Translations under genes and position numbers: made by a program | Virus record (IMG/VR): IMGVR_UViG_3300005347_000205 | Coordinates: 1-64,000 of that record | From: a virus | Direction: 5' to 3' (one strand) | DNA length: 64,000 nt | The notes under the pieces: model-generated | Told to the model about the DNA's origin: nothing | Databases searched by the model: none | The model's input: only the letters and a program-made list of their open reading frames with translations | Shown: positions 48,986-57,642 of the stretch, one piece after another | How positions within the stretch are numbered: the stretch's first letter is position 1 | How the letters are laid out: each line of letters opens with the position of its first letter

Positions 48986-49930
48986 TCAGTCAAGCCCGAC
49001 TGCGATATATTCGCCGGCGGCGGTTCTAAACACGTTCTGGACGACCATGTGCGTAACACCGTCGGCAGCAACCATATTTTCGGATGCGAGCCCGATACCG
49101 GCCACCCGATAGACCCCGTCAAGCACACCAAAGGTCTCGTCGGCCGGAATCTTCTGTACGAGGCTGACATCGGTGAGCGGATAGGTACCGTCGAATGTCG
49201 CGGTGGTGCGCTTACGGATCGCGTCGTATCTGGTCGGATCGACGCCCAAGCCGTCGAACATCTGCTCAGGTGCCATGCCGATCTTAGGGTCACCTGGATC
49301 ATCGCCATGGTTCCAGCAGCGCAACCACTGGCCCGAAGGATCAAGCATCCATGCACTACTGTCCCGCGCGGGCGAGGACTTGAAGTTTGGGCTGGTGAAG
49401 AGAGTATGATCGTCTGCTACCGATCGCCAACTAAGCGGCGGTGCCGGATTGTCACCGCGCGTACCTCCCACGAACATCGGGTAAGGATAGCTCAGTGGAG
49501 TGGAATAAGGGAGGAAAAGCCCGCCATAAGCGACTTGGTAGACCGTCGAGATACGTAAAACGACGATGAAACGTCGGCCATTGGCGATGAACCAATAGGT
49601 GAATGGGTTGGCGTCGAGGTACAACCCGACCTTCTTCGAGACATTGATATGTCCCCCAACGTCCGTGGCGCCGGTCAATACCCCGGACATGCCGCGCAGT
49701 TCGAGCCAGTAGCTGTCGAGCGCGACATCTGCATTCAGGCGCAGACCGATAAAGACTTCGTCACTCTCTGATAGCCCCGGCCCTTTGAGAACGCGCTGGT
49801 TGCCGTTCGACCACGCGACAGTCCAATCTTCATTGGCGGCGACGAGATCGACATTGGTCGTGAGGAAGTTGAGCAGCTTCGACCAGAGGTCGGTGTGACT
49901 GCTGGCGGTACCGGTTGCATAGGCTGTCAT
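48986..49930 (-). CDS. Tail protein
   Basis: 314 residues. HTDLWSKLLNFLTTNVDLV at the start and GLRLNADVALDSYWLELRG later; KVGLYLDANPFTYWFIANGRRFIVV is a hydrophobic beta core. No family recognised by name. First gene after the tape measure in the tail fibre block. Confidence 0.6.
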   Translation of the reverse strand: MTAYATGTASSHTDLWSKLLNFLTTNVDLVAANEDWTVAWSNGNQRVLKGPGLSESDEVFIGLRLNADVALDSYWLELRGMSGVLTGATDVGGHINVSKKVGLYLDANPFTYWFIANGRRFIVVLRISTVYQVAYGGLFLPYSTPLSYPYPMFVGGTRGDNPAPPLSWRSVADDHTLFTSPNFKSSPARDSSAWMLDPSGQWLRCWNHGDDPGDPKIGMAPEQMFDGLGVDPTRYDAIRKRTTATFDGTYPLTDVSLVQKIPADETFGVLDGVYRVAGIGLASENMVAADGVTHMVVQNVFRTAAGEYIAVGLD

Positions 49931-49961
49931 GGTCGCGATTTAACACGACTTCGGTGCACAT

Positions 49962-49977
49962 ACAATTTTATGTTGAT
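49962..49977 (-). promoter_or_regulatory. Weak operator-like site S21
   Basis: Minus strand ATCAACATAAAATTGT before the 48986-49930 gene. Only partly palindromic, so it could be chance. Confidence 0.25.
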
Positions 49978-50026
49978 CTTGTGTAAGTCGAGTCGTTCAT
50001 GCCTGAATATCACGCGCCGGTGGTTC

Positions 50027-53000
50027 TCATCCCAATGCCGCCTTCACAGCGCGCGAATTCGAGCGCATGAAGTTCAGGATCGCCTTCTCCCCGACCTTGG
50101 AGCCGAGACCCTGCGACACGAAGTCGCCTGCGTCGATCGTGTTGACGATCTTAATGTTCGGCGCGGCTCCGCTACCGCCATTATTGCGATGGCGTGGATC
50201 GTCCGCTGTCAGCACTTCCTCCCCCTTCTGCAGGATGGCTGGCACCTCGTCGGGGCGGAGGCCGGCCATACCGCCGGTGTGGTAGCGCGTCGCCGATGCG
50301 AATATCCCAGGTGACACGATGCTGTGTCGCGCCAGGCCCCCGCCGCCGATGACGCCACCGCTGTGCACCATCACCGGGGCGACACCGAGGCCACCGCCAC
50401 CGGCCGCCGCTGTTGCACCACCGGTGAAGCCCGACAGGAAGCCGGCCACTGCATTGAAGATGAGCTGCTGGATGATCATGCGCGCAATCTGGCGCAGGAA
50501 CTCAGCGGCGGTTTCGAGAATGGCTGCCCTCAGCGATTTGAAAACGTTCGCGCCACCGGCGACCGCCTGGGCAAAACGATCAATGGCGTTGACCGCGGCG
50601 CCAGAGAAAGTCTCGGCCAGCTGCTGCCCAGTCAGGCGCGCCGATCCGAGCCGCAACTGGAATTCGATGACCTTCTGCTTGGCGGCCTCAAATCCTTGGA
50701 TGATCGCCTGGATTTGTAGCTGGAACTCATCACCGAACAGAGACCTCGCATCCTGCTCGGAGAGGCTCTGGAGAAACTTTTCGGCATTGGAAGTGGCTTC
50801 CAAGAGCTGCTTGTTGATCGTATCGAGCAACGGCTGCAATTGCGCGGCGGTACCACTCTGTCCGGTTTCAAGCAGGCCGGTGATACGCTCCTGCAAGGCA
50901 TCGCGGTTGTTCTTAAGAATGTCGACCCGATCGTTGATGGCACCCCAGCGCTCACGAACGACATCCTGGGCATGCGCTTGATCGAAGAGAGCCGCCGTGG
51001 TCTCCTTGATCTGCTTCACCTGCTCATCGGTAACGTTGACGCCGGCGTCCCTCGCCTTCAGTTCGGCGCGCTGGACCGCTTCGGCTATGGCCTGCTCGCG
51101 CTGCTTTGCGATCAACGCCTCTCCACTCAGGCCGATTTGCTCACGAAGCAGTTGGGCGCTCAGCCGGCGCTTATCATTCTCGGCGTCCAGATCTTCGTTG
51201 AATTCCTTCTGGCGCTTCGCGGTCGCCTCGGATTCCTTGAACTTGCTTTGGGCAATATCACCCTGCGACGGGGCACGACGAACGCCAACCACGTCGTTAC
51301 GACTGAACGACTGGGTGTTCACCCCGTCCTTCTGGTTGCCACCGAGCACCTTTACGCGACCCTGCGCATCGAAGCCCTGGAAGAAGCCGACATGCCCATC
51401 GGACGGATTGCCGCCGCGGTTGAGGATGACGATGTCCCCGACCTTGGGCTCCCCCTTCACTTCCTGACCGAAGCCAAGGAAGGACTTGGCGCTGAGCGAG
51501 CCGGTGCCAGCGATACCGTTGGTGGCGAGCACGGCGTTCACAAAGGCCGCGCACCAGGCGGTCATCTTCGGATCGACATTGATCCCGTTCGACTTGAAGA
51601 AATCCTGCAATGATCCGCGGTTGGCGGTCTCGTTCATGCCGCTGAACCGCCTCGCAGTGGCGACCAGGGCATCGTTGCTGCTGTTTCCGAGATCCTGCGA
51701 CCATTCGCGGACCTGTTTGTCCCTGGCGCTCTGCTGCTGTTTCCGCGCTGCTGTGATCTCTTTCTCGACCGCAAGTTCGCGCTTCTTGTTGGCGATCAAC
51801 TCGGAGCCGGAAGACAGGATTTCATCGTTGTACGCGAGCTGTCCAGCCAGGAAGGCTCGGCGCTTCTCCTCGCTAGCGCTCAGTCCCTTATCCGACTTGT
51901 CGCGCAGCTTCTGGAGCTCATTTTCAAGATCGAGCTCAGCCGCCTTCTGTCGGTTAACTTTCTGCTGGGCTGCCGATTCCTGGATGCCGGTGCGCGCTGA
52001 CTCGGCGTCGGCCTTGGCGGCTTTTTCCGCCATTGCGGCGGCTTCTTTGCGGAGTTCGCCGAGCTTGGTCTGAAGACGCTCTATATTGAACGGGTTGGCG
52101 AGACCAAGCTGGGCGCCCTGACCCGATTGCGCGAGCGCCAGTTCCTTCTGCGTGTTCGCGATATCGGTGGCAATGTCCTTCAATGTCCGGTTGCCGGACA
52201 GTCGATTTAGGACACTGGTTATCGACCTCGCCAGATTGTCGAAGCTCGTTATTATCCCGTTGATCGCCGCAGTATCGGCGATCGCCTTGATCATCCCATC
52301 CCAGGCATTGCCGAGCGCCTTGGCTGCATCGGCCCATGGTCCCCGCTCCGCAGCTGCGATCTCCGCCATCTTGGCGGCATAGCGCTCAAAAGCTTCGTTG
52401 CGCGCGCGAGCTGCTTGACCGCTTTCGAACATGGCACGAATTTGCTCGCGCTCGGCGGTCGACAGGAAATTCAGGGTGTCGTCGAGCTTCGCGATAGCAT
52501 CGAAGCCACCAGTGAACGCGTCCGCCATTTCCTTGGCGGCAGCCGGCAACTCCTTGCCCGTGGCAATCGCTGCATCCTGCGCGGCACGTCCGAATGCCTC
52601 GAACCGCGATGGATCGAGCCCATCCCTGTAGAAGAGCTTGACGACAGCAGTGGCGTCTTTGGTTGACGCGCCATAGCGGTCGATCGCCTCAGCTGCCTTG
52701 TTGAGATCCTCAGCGGTCGTCGCGATTCCCGATCCGGTCCCGGCGATCAGGCCATTGAAACCCTTAATCCGGGCCGCCTGATCACTAGCCTCTTTAAGAG
52801 ACAGCGCTATGACCCCGACGGTCGCCGCGAACGTCAAAATGGCCGGGTTACTGAAGGCGGCGACTATCGCGCTGCCGACACGCGGGAATATCTGGAGGAG
52901 CTGACCGCCCTGCTGGGCCAGCGTCTGGCTGAGCGACGTGCCAGAGGCGAGCTGGGTGAAAATGTCGTTGATCTGGAACGACAGGTTCTGCAGCTCATAG

Positions 53001-54154
53001 GGTTTGAGGCCAAACAGCGTCGGCTTGCCACCGAGGCCATTGCGCCCGATCCCCTTGGCTGCATCGTCGGCGCGCTGTTTTACCAGCGCCAGTCCATCCG
53101 CATATTCCTTGCTGCTGATGCGACCGGCCTTGAACAGGACCGATAGCTGATGTGTCTCCTCGGCTAAGCGCTCCTGAATCGAAGCGAGCGGGTTCAGTTT
53201 GTCGCGCAGCGATGCAGCGGCGTTGTCGAGCGCCTTGGCATCAGCCGCCGCAGCCTTCATCTGGGCGTCGAATTTCCGGAGCGCCTCGGCATCGGCTTCC
53301 TGGAAGACTGCCGCCGAATCCCGTGCAGACTTGCCGGACAGGCTACCGGCACCGAGATTGGCCGCGCGTGCCTGGGCGGCCTGCGTTTCTCCCAGTTCCC
53401 GCGTGGCGCGCTCCTGTTCGCGCAGTTTCAGGATTTCGCGATCGCGAGCTTCGGCGAGTCTCAGCACCCCGGCGATCTGGTTTCGATCGCTGTCGGTCAG
53501 TGTGCTCTGTGCGCGATCAACGCCGGTCGCCCGGTTGATGCGCGCCTGAATAGCAGTCGTCTTATCAAGTTCGCCATTCTGGCGTTTCAGTTCGGCAGTA
53601 ACTTGGGCTACCGCGCTGCCGACCTCGGCAAAACCCTCGCGATAAACACGCTGTGCGGCGCGAAGTTCGCCCAGTTGCTGGCGCTCCTTCTCGAAGCGAG
53701 CGACCAGGCCGCCATCGCCGCTGCGACCATTAAGCTGGGTTGCGGCGCGGCCGAGCTCGCGCTTGATCGCTGATATCTGCGCGGCGACCGCCTTGGGATC
53801 GCCGAATTGGCTCGGTCCAACGAAATCCTTGCCGCTCTCCGCCTGCAGCAATTTGAGCGCGCGCCCCAGCTCCTCGATACGGGCCTTGCGCTCGCTGATC
53901 GCGCGGTTGGTCGCCAACAGCCGTTCGGCCTGGGCGCCGGCCGCAGCAGTGGTCGCGTCGAGTGATTTACCGATATTGCGTTCGCTGCGTTCGAGCGCAG
54001 CCAGTTCGCGGGCTAGGGACTTGGCGCTATCAGCGGCGCCCGACTGAGCGGCGTCGAGGGTGCTGAGAGACTTGGCAGCAGCGTTGACGCCAGCGGAGGC
54101 TTCGTTCTTGGCTCGGATGACGAGATTGACATCGCGGTTGCCGCTGCTGCTCAT
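50027..54154 (-). CDS. Tape measure protein with embedded peptidase domain
   Basis: 1375 residues. Long coiled-coil and Ala-rich helical stretches from the start, a short hydrophobic region near 390-450 (AIVAAFSNPAILTFAATVG), and a TIGR02594/CHAP-type peptidase near 830-960: MTAWCAAFVNAVLATNG with catalytic Cys, GHVGFFQGF with catalytic His, VLGGNQKDGVNTQSF. The C-terminal part has Gly-rich PVMVHSGGVIGGGG. It sets tail length and may cut peptidoglycan during entry. Confidence 0.9.
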   Translation of the reverse strand: MSSSGNRDVNLVIRAKNEASAGVNAAAKSLSTLDAAQSGAADSAKSLARELAALERSERNIGKSLDATTAAAGAQAERLLATNRAISERKARIEELGRALKLLQAESGKDFVGPSQFGDPKAVAAQISAIKRELGRAATQLNGRSGDGGLVARFEKERQQLGELRAAQRVYREGFAEVGSAVAQVTAELKRQNGELDKTTAIQARINRATGVDRAQSTLTDSDRNQIAGVLRLAEARDREILKLREQERATRELGETQAAQARAANLGAGSLSGKSARDSAAVFQEADAEALRKFDAQMKAAAADAKALDNAAASLRDKLNPLASIQERLAEETHQLSVLFKAGRISSKEYADGLALVKQRADDAAKGIGRNGLGGKPTLFGLKPYELQNLSFQINDIFTQLASGTSLSQTLAQQGGQLLQIFPRVGSAIVAAFSNPAILTFAATVGVIALSLKEASDQAARIKGFNGLIAGTGSGIATTAEDLNKAAEAIDRYGASTKDATAVVKLFYRDGLDPSRFEAFGRAAQDAAIATGKELPAAAKEMADAFTGGFDAIAKLDDTLNFLSTAEREQIRAMFESGQAARARNEAFERYAAKMAEIAAAERGPWADAAKALGNAWDGMIKAIADTAAINGIITSFDNLARSITSVLNRLSGNRTLKDIATDIANTQKELALAQSGQGAQLGLANPFNIERLQTKLGELRKEAAAMAEKAAKADAESARTGIQESAAQQKVNRQKAAELDLENELQKLRDKSDKGLSASEEKRRAFLAGQLAYNDEILSSGSELIANKKRELAVEKEITAARKQQQSARDKQVREWSQDLGNSSNDALVATARRFSGMNETANRGSLQDFFKSNGINVDPKMTAWCAAFVNAVLATNGIAGTGSLSAKSFLGFGQEVKGEPKVGDIVILNRGGNPSDGHVGFFQGFDAQGRVKVLGGNQKDGVNTQSFSRNDVVGVRRAPSQGDIAQSKFKESEATAKRQKEFNEDLDAENDKRRLSAQLLREQIGLSGEALIAKQREQAIAEAVQRAELKARDAGVNVTDEQVKQIKETTAALFDQAHAQDVVRERWGAINDRVDILKNNRDALQERITGLLETGQSGTAAQLQPLLDTINKQLLEATSNAEKFLQSLSEQDARSLFGDEFQLQIQAIIQGFEAAKQKVIEFQLRLGSARLTGQQLAETFSGAAVNAIDRFAQAVAGGANVFKSLRAAILETAAEFLRQIARMIIQQLIFNAVAGFLSGFTGGATAAAGGGGLGVAPVMVHSGGVIGGGGLARHSIVSPGIFASATRYHTGGMAGLRPDEVPAILQKGEEVLTADDPRHRNNGGSGAAPNIKIVNTIDAGDFVSQGLGSKVGEKAILNFMRSNSRAVKAALG

Positions 54155-54155
54155 T

Positions 54156-54365
54156 CTACCATATCTCCGAGAGCCGCTTGATCAGCTTGTTGAAAAAAGG
54201 TCCCCCTTTGGTGGTGGTTATCGCTGCACCGGCTGAGTGGATCACCGTGCCAACGCTAGCGAGCATCCCGTTCTGCCGTTCGATCACAAGGGCCGCTTCG
54301 TCGCCCAGAAACCCGAGCGGGTAACCGCCAGCGTCCGGATGGCCATTGCCGAGGAGAAGTCCCAC
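54156..54365 (-). CDS. T part of the tail assembly chaperone (frameshift extension)
   Basis: Open frame of 69 residues from a GTG, but the frame is open far upstream into the gpG-like gene and reads EPGGTLTLERWLWGLRRQ there. So it is probably translated as a gpGT-like fusion through a -1 frameshift at 54473-54479 and not on its own. The T part would bring the tape measure and tail tube together during assembly. Confidence 0.6.
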   Translation of the reverse strand: MGLLLGNGHPDAGGYPLGFLGDEAALVIERQNGMLASVGTVIHSAGAAITTTKGGPFFNKLIKRLSEIW

Positions 54366-54892
54366 TTGGCGCCGTAACCCCCACAGCCAGCGTTCGAGCG
54401 TCAGGGTACCTCCCGGCTCGGCGCCGCGCTGATCCCGCCGGCCTGAAGCGTCTTCTGGATCAGCGCGAGCATTTTTCCCGGCGGCATGTCCGAGGTGAAA
54501 GTCTGCAGCGCGATCTTCTCCAGGGCATCCATCTGAGCCCCGACGGGGAGACCGCGCGCGATCACCACGTCCCCGACCCAGGTGAGCAGAATCGGATCAT
54601 CCGAATCTTCGAGACCGCTCGGTGCGATCGAGCCACTGGCTAAGGCGATTGCCTCAGCAACAAGTTGTGGCGCTGCATCGATCGCCTGCACGAGGAAGGT
54701 CGCCACATCGGCCTCTGATAGCTGGGCGCCACCGCGTATCTTCTCCGCGATCGCGTTGAACTGAGCAACCATGGCGAGGCCGTGACGCTGAAACAGCGTC
54801 AGCAAGTGGTCGAAGCCCAGACCACGAACGGCGAAATTGCCGCCCGCGGTCTGGACCTCGTAAGTCGGGAAGGTGAGGTTGCGCAGTCCCAT
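54156..54892 (-). CDS. G-GT tail chaperone fusion by -1 frameshift
   Basis: Reading the gpG-like frame up to the slippery G GGA AAA (minus strand, 54479 to 54473) and then the -1 frame to 54156 gives a protein of about 245 residues. The heptamer has the right phase (zero-frame GGA AAA, shifted GGG AAA) and is a classic lambda-type slip site. The expected product ratio is not known. Confidence 0.6.
54401..54892 (-). CDS. G part of the tail assembly chaperone
   Basis: 163 residues, ATG, between the tail tube and tape measure genes. Helical (HLLTLFQRHGLAMVAQFNAIAEKI, VATFLVQAIDAAPQLVAEAIALA) as in gpG-like chaperones that cover the tape measure. It ends APSREVP and stop. A slippery sequence near codon 140 allows readthrough to the T frame. 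Confidence 0.75.
   Translation of the reverse strand: MGLRNLTFPTYEVQTAGGNFAVRGLGFDHLLTLFQRHGLAMVAQFNAIAEKIRGGAQLSEADVATFLVQAIDAAPQLVAEAIALASGSIAPSGLEDSDDPILLTWVGDVVIARGLPVGAQMDALEKIALQTFTSDMPPGKMLALIQKTLQAGGISAAPSREVP
54473..54479 (-). other. Slippery heptamer GGGAAAA for -1 frameshifting
   Basis: On the minus strand G GGA AAA, in phase with the gpG-like frame, 70 bases before that frame's stop, followed by ATG CTC GCG. The overlapping -1 frame is open from here to 54156. A downstream stem was not worked out. Confidence 0.6.
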
Positions 54893-54908
54893 CGCAATCT
54901 ACTCCGGA

Positions 54909-55685
54909 TCAGTAAGGTTGGCCGTCGATGTAGATCGCCGCCTTGTTGTAGGTCGTATCGGCGAGGATCTCGACCGTGCAGGGAAGCTGCTGCCATTCGT
55001 CCGATTTCAGTTCGAAGTCGCCGTTCGGCCCGAGCCGGACATAGGGCATCAGGAAGTCGTTATTCTGACCGCTGGGGTTATCGGCCAGGAACCGCAGTGC
55101 CCCTTCGACCTGGGTGGTGCCGGAGATGACCTGTTTGCGGTTCACGGCCGCACGGTCGTAGGTGACGTTGATCGTCGCACCATCGGCTATCGTGCCGCTC
55201 TCGACGATGAAGATGATGCCACGCGCTGCGTCGACCGTGTAATCGGTGCCGAGCGTCTTCGGGCTGCCGGAAACCTGAACCGTGACGTTGCTGATCGAGC
55301 GAACGCCGGTTTGATTGTTGGTCGTGACGCCGAGCTGATAGGCGAACCCTTTGGTCACGCTCGCGAAAGCTTCCGCCTGCGAGGTCGCCGAGGTCTGGGC
55401 AACAGTGGACTGGGTACCGAAGAAGAACAGCGCCAGGTTGGCATTGTTGATATCGTCCATGGTGACGTTGCCGGAATAGTCGGTCTGCAGAATGACCGTC
55501 TTGTCCTTCACCCGCACGCCGGACTCGGAGGAGAAGTGATCGAGCTTTTCCTGCGAGATGGTGAGGTTGAAGCTGGGCGTGTTTCCGATGTAGCGGAATC
55601 CCGAGGGCGTGTGCGTGCCCGAGTTGAACAGCGAGAAATACACCTTCCCGCGGCCGAGGGTCTGATTGCCAAGTTCAAGCGCCAT
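54909..55685 (-). CDS. Major tail tube protein (V-like)
   Basis: 258 residues. RGKVYFSLFNSGTHTPSGFRY and FNLTISQEKLDHFSSESG at the start, then strand-rich VTVQVSGSPKTLGTDYTV and an Ig-like TINVTYDRAAVNRKQVI, and a final VEILADTTYNKAAIYIDG. The position between the terminator-like and chaperone genes fits the tube protein. It has its own promoter with operator S22. Confidence 0.8.
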   Translation of the reverse strand: MALELGNQTLGRGKVYFSLFNSGTHTPSGFRYIGNTPSFNLTISQEKLDHFSSESGVRVKDKTVILQTDYSGNVTMDDINNANLALFFFGTQSTVAQTSATSQAEAFASVTKGFAYQLGVTTNNQTGVRSISNVTVQVSGSPKTLGTDYTVDAARGIIFIVESGTIADGATINVTYDRAAVNRKQVISGTTQVEGALRFLADNPSGQNNDFLMPYVRLGPNGDFELKSDEWQQLPCTVEILADTTYNKAAIYIDGQPY

Positions 55686-55708
55686 TTTATTTCAACCTCC
55701 AGATTGAA

Positions 55709-55744
55709 TTTCACTCCTATAGTGAAATTATGGGTAAATGTCAC
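55709..55744 (-). promoter_or_regulatory. Operator S22 and promoter for the tail tube operon
   Basis: Minus strand: GTGACA (55739-55744), 17 bases, TATAGG (55716-55721). The palindrome TTTCACTATAGGAGTGAAA (55709-55727) covers the -10. CTGGAGG follows as ribosome site for the ATG at 55685. Confidence 0.55.
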
Positions 55745-56283
55745 GCGTCGGGTGCAAGCGGATCATCGTAAATGGTCGGGACCACACTCAACCAGAAATA
55801 AGCTCGCGCCGATATGTCATCTGCCGGCCGCACCGAACCAGTGCCGATCCGCAACGCGGTGACCCGGCAGCCGCCGCGGCCGAGACCCAGAATGTCGCTG
55901 TCATGCTCGGCCGTCTTGCGTTTGACCTCGATCGCAAGACGGCGCTTTACGTCGCGCAGCAGGAAATATGCCGGATCAGTCGGGTGCTGGGGATCGTCCT
56001 TCACAAAACCTTGCACTATCAACGGCCACTCATATTCCGATCTTGGGGTTTGCTGCGGTGGCTCGGACAGTTCGTCACCGGGAGCCGTACCTTCGAGCAC
56101 ACTCGTCATCGGCAGGGGACTTTCCTCTCCGAACCACAGGCGACCGCGGTAAACGCGGGCGGTCATGACGCCGTCGCCGGGGACGAAGTCGCTCAGGTCG
56201 CTCACATAGCCGTTCGCCGGAGTGATGCTTTTCAGTGCATCAGTGATTGCGGACAGGACGCGCAGTTTGAACGGGTCACTCAC
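55741..56283 (-). CDS. Tail terminator-like protein (U-like)
   Basis: 180 residues. KLRVLSAITDALKSITPANGY then EYEWPLIVQGFVKDDPQHPTDPAY with a GRGGCRVTALRI strand; it fits the gpU/minor tail protein fold in position and size. It caps the tail tube to end assembly. Family assigned mainly by synteny. Confidence 0.65.
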   Translation of the reverse strand: MSDPFKLRVLSAITDALKSITPANGYVSDLSDFVPGDGVMTARVYRGRLWFGEESPLPMTSVLEGTAPGDELSEPPQQTPRSEYEWPLIVQGFVKDDPQHPTDPAYFLLRDVKRRLAIEVKRKTAEHDSDILGLGRGGCRVTALRIGTGSVRPADDISARAYFWLSVVPTIYDDPLAPDA

Positions 56284-56906
56284 AGGTCGAGCTCCAACAG
56301 TCTGGAAAATTCACGAGAGAGGTAGTCGCCGGTGTCGCCGCTGATGTCCCCCGCAACGCCGGCGAAAACCTGGTCGATCGACGGACCGAACAAAAGATAT
56401 GGCCCTCCCCTGCCCATCTGGACCATGCGCAGCTTGTTCGCGATGCGCTCACCAGCCTTCAGGCGGATAGCGAGACCGAGGTTCGATTTGGTCTCGACAT
56501 TGCCGCTGCCGGCAGGCAACCGGATCAAGAAGGCGCGGCGCATGAATTTTGCGAAACCCGGCGCGACCTCGACTCTGACGCCGTTACGGCCACCGACGCT
56601 GCCACTGGTCGCGAAGCGTGCCAGCATGGTCGGACGCTGGCGACCGGTGATTACACCTTCGAGGTCCCCGCCCCGCGCCTTCTTGGTGATGCCGAGCCGC
56701 TGGCGGCCGGAGGAATCCTTGCCGGTGAGATAGGAAGCCGGGAAGGCAACCTGGTCGCGGACCAACCGGCGCGACCGGGCGGTTGCCCAGTCGAGCGTTC
56801 CATTGACGGCGCGCAAGGCAGCACGTTCGACCGAGCGCGGTATTTCATCCAGGCCGCGGAGATCCGACAAACCCTCGACCGCCACTATGTAGGGATCGTT
56901 ATTCAT
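56280..56906 (-). CDS. Minor tail / tail completion protein (Z-like)
   Basis: 208 residues. ERAALRAVNGTLDWATARSRRLV, then DQVAFPASYLTGK and GRQRLGITKKARGGDLEG, the basic pattern of gpZ-type prophage minor tail proteins. GpZ connects the tail to the head. Overlaps by 4 to 8 bases with both neighbours. Confidence 0.7.
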   Translation of the reverse strand: MNNDPYIVAVEGLSDLRGLDEIPRSVERAALRAVNGTLDWATARSRRLVRDQVAFPASYLTGKDSSGRQRLGITKKARGGDLEGVITGRQRPTMLARFATSGSVGGRNGVRVEVAPGFAKFMRRAFLIRLPAGSGNVETKSNLGLAIRLKAGERIANKLRMVQMGRGGPYLLFGPSIDQVFAGVAGDISGDTGDYLSREFSRLLELDL

Positions 56907-57282
56907 CGGCGACCGGCAGGCCGTCGGCCTCGGTTGCCGTCAAGGGTATGACGCGCGCGCTCTGAAACTCGTCGTCAGCCGGATAAACGTGATCAATGCG
57001 GTACGCCTCGCCCGCGGCCACTGATACGATCGCGTTGCGGCGCAGATCGGCGGCAAAGTCTGGACGGTAAAAGCGAATGCGGTCCTCGGGCTCAACGCTT
57101 TCGGCGGAGCCCTGATAGCTGGCAAGTTGTCCGCCCATGACAGGCTGCCCCTTGTGCCATATCCGCACGGTGCATGGCACCGGAGTCACAGCGAGCGCTG
57201 GGATATAAAGCGCCGGGACGCACATCTCGCGATGTAGGTCCCGGCGCGCACGCCGCTTCTGTTCCCGGAAGCGGTTCATCAA
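56899..57282 (-). CDS. Head-tail joining protein (FII-like)
   Basis: 127 residues: a basic start (MNRFREQKRRARRDLHREM), then a beta-rich domain (TVRIWHKGQPVMGG, AGEAYRIDHVYPADDEFQS). Size and position between the FI-like and Z-like genes fit a head-tail adaptor. Family by synteny. Confidence 0.6.
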   Translation of the reverse strand: MMNRFREQKRRARRDLHREMCVPALYIPALAVTPVPCTVRIWHKGQPVMGGQLASYQGSAESVEPEDRIRFYRPDFAADLRRNAIVSVAAGEAYRIDHVYPADDEFQSARVIPLTATEADGLPVADE

Positions 57283-57585
57283 TCAGTTGAGCGGATCATC
57301 GCTGGGGGTTGGTCCCGGCTCATCGTCATCGTCATCGGGGTCGATGCCCAGCTTGAACAGGCGTGCCTCGGTCTTCGACAGTTCGACCGCCGCGCCGCAG
57401 TCGACAAGGAAGCGACGCTCATCTTCGGTAATCGGCGTGAAAACCGAGTCCGGAGGCGCGGTCTGGTCGTTGCCATAAACGATCATGTGCACTGCCTTGA
57501 GCGGCTTGACGCCGGCCTGCTGTTCCACCTCAATCCGGGGCTCGTCCTTCTTGAAGACGGGCTCTTCCTTAACCTTGCGAGTCAT
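57283..57585 (-). CDS. FI-like head protein with acidic C-terminus
   Basis: 100 residues. A Lys/Glu-rich start, VHMIVYGNDQTAPPDSVFTPI, EDERRFLVDCGAAVELS, and an acidic tail (DPDDDDDEPGPTPSDDPLN). Sits between capsid and connector genes as gpFI does in lambda. The ribosome site is AAGGTGA, which is also the right arm of operator S23. Confidence 0.55.
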   Translation of the reverse strand: MTRKVKEEPVFKKDEPRIEVEQQAGVKPLKAVHMIVYGNDQTAPPDSVFTPITEDERRFLVDCGAAVELSKTEARLFKLGIDPDDDDDEPGPTPSDDPLN

Positions 57586-57588
57586 ATA

Positions 57589-57606
57589 TTCACCTTATTG
57601 TTGAAA
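57589..57606 (-). promoter_or_regulatory. Operator S23, whose arm doubles as ribosome site
   Basis: Minus strand TTTCAACAATAAGGTGAA, then TAT and ATG. AAGGTGA matches the extended anti-SD, so bound protein at this site and translation initiation would overlap in space. Confidence 0.55.
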
Positions 57607-57607
57607 C

Positions 57608-57628
57608 CACGGGCACGGTCCGCCCGTG
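57608..57628 (-). terminator. Hairpin after the capsid gene
   Basis: CACGGGC-N7-GCCCGTG, seven pairs, between the capsid stop and operator S23. No T-run, so it is an attenuator or mRNA end-protecting hairpin and not a strong terminator. Confidence 0.5.
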
Positions 57629-57642
57629 TTTCCGGGTTCGGT

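Noticed and set aside
54873-55862. Long plus-strand frame opposite the major tail protein
   Set aside because: Antisense to the tail tube gene and without recognisable domains.
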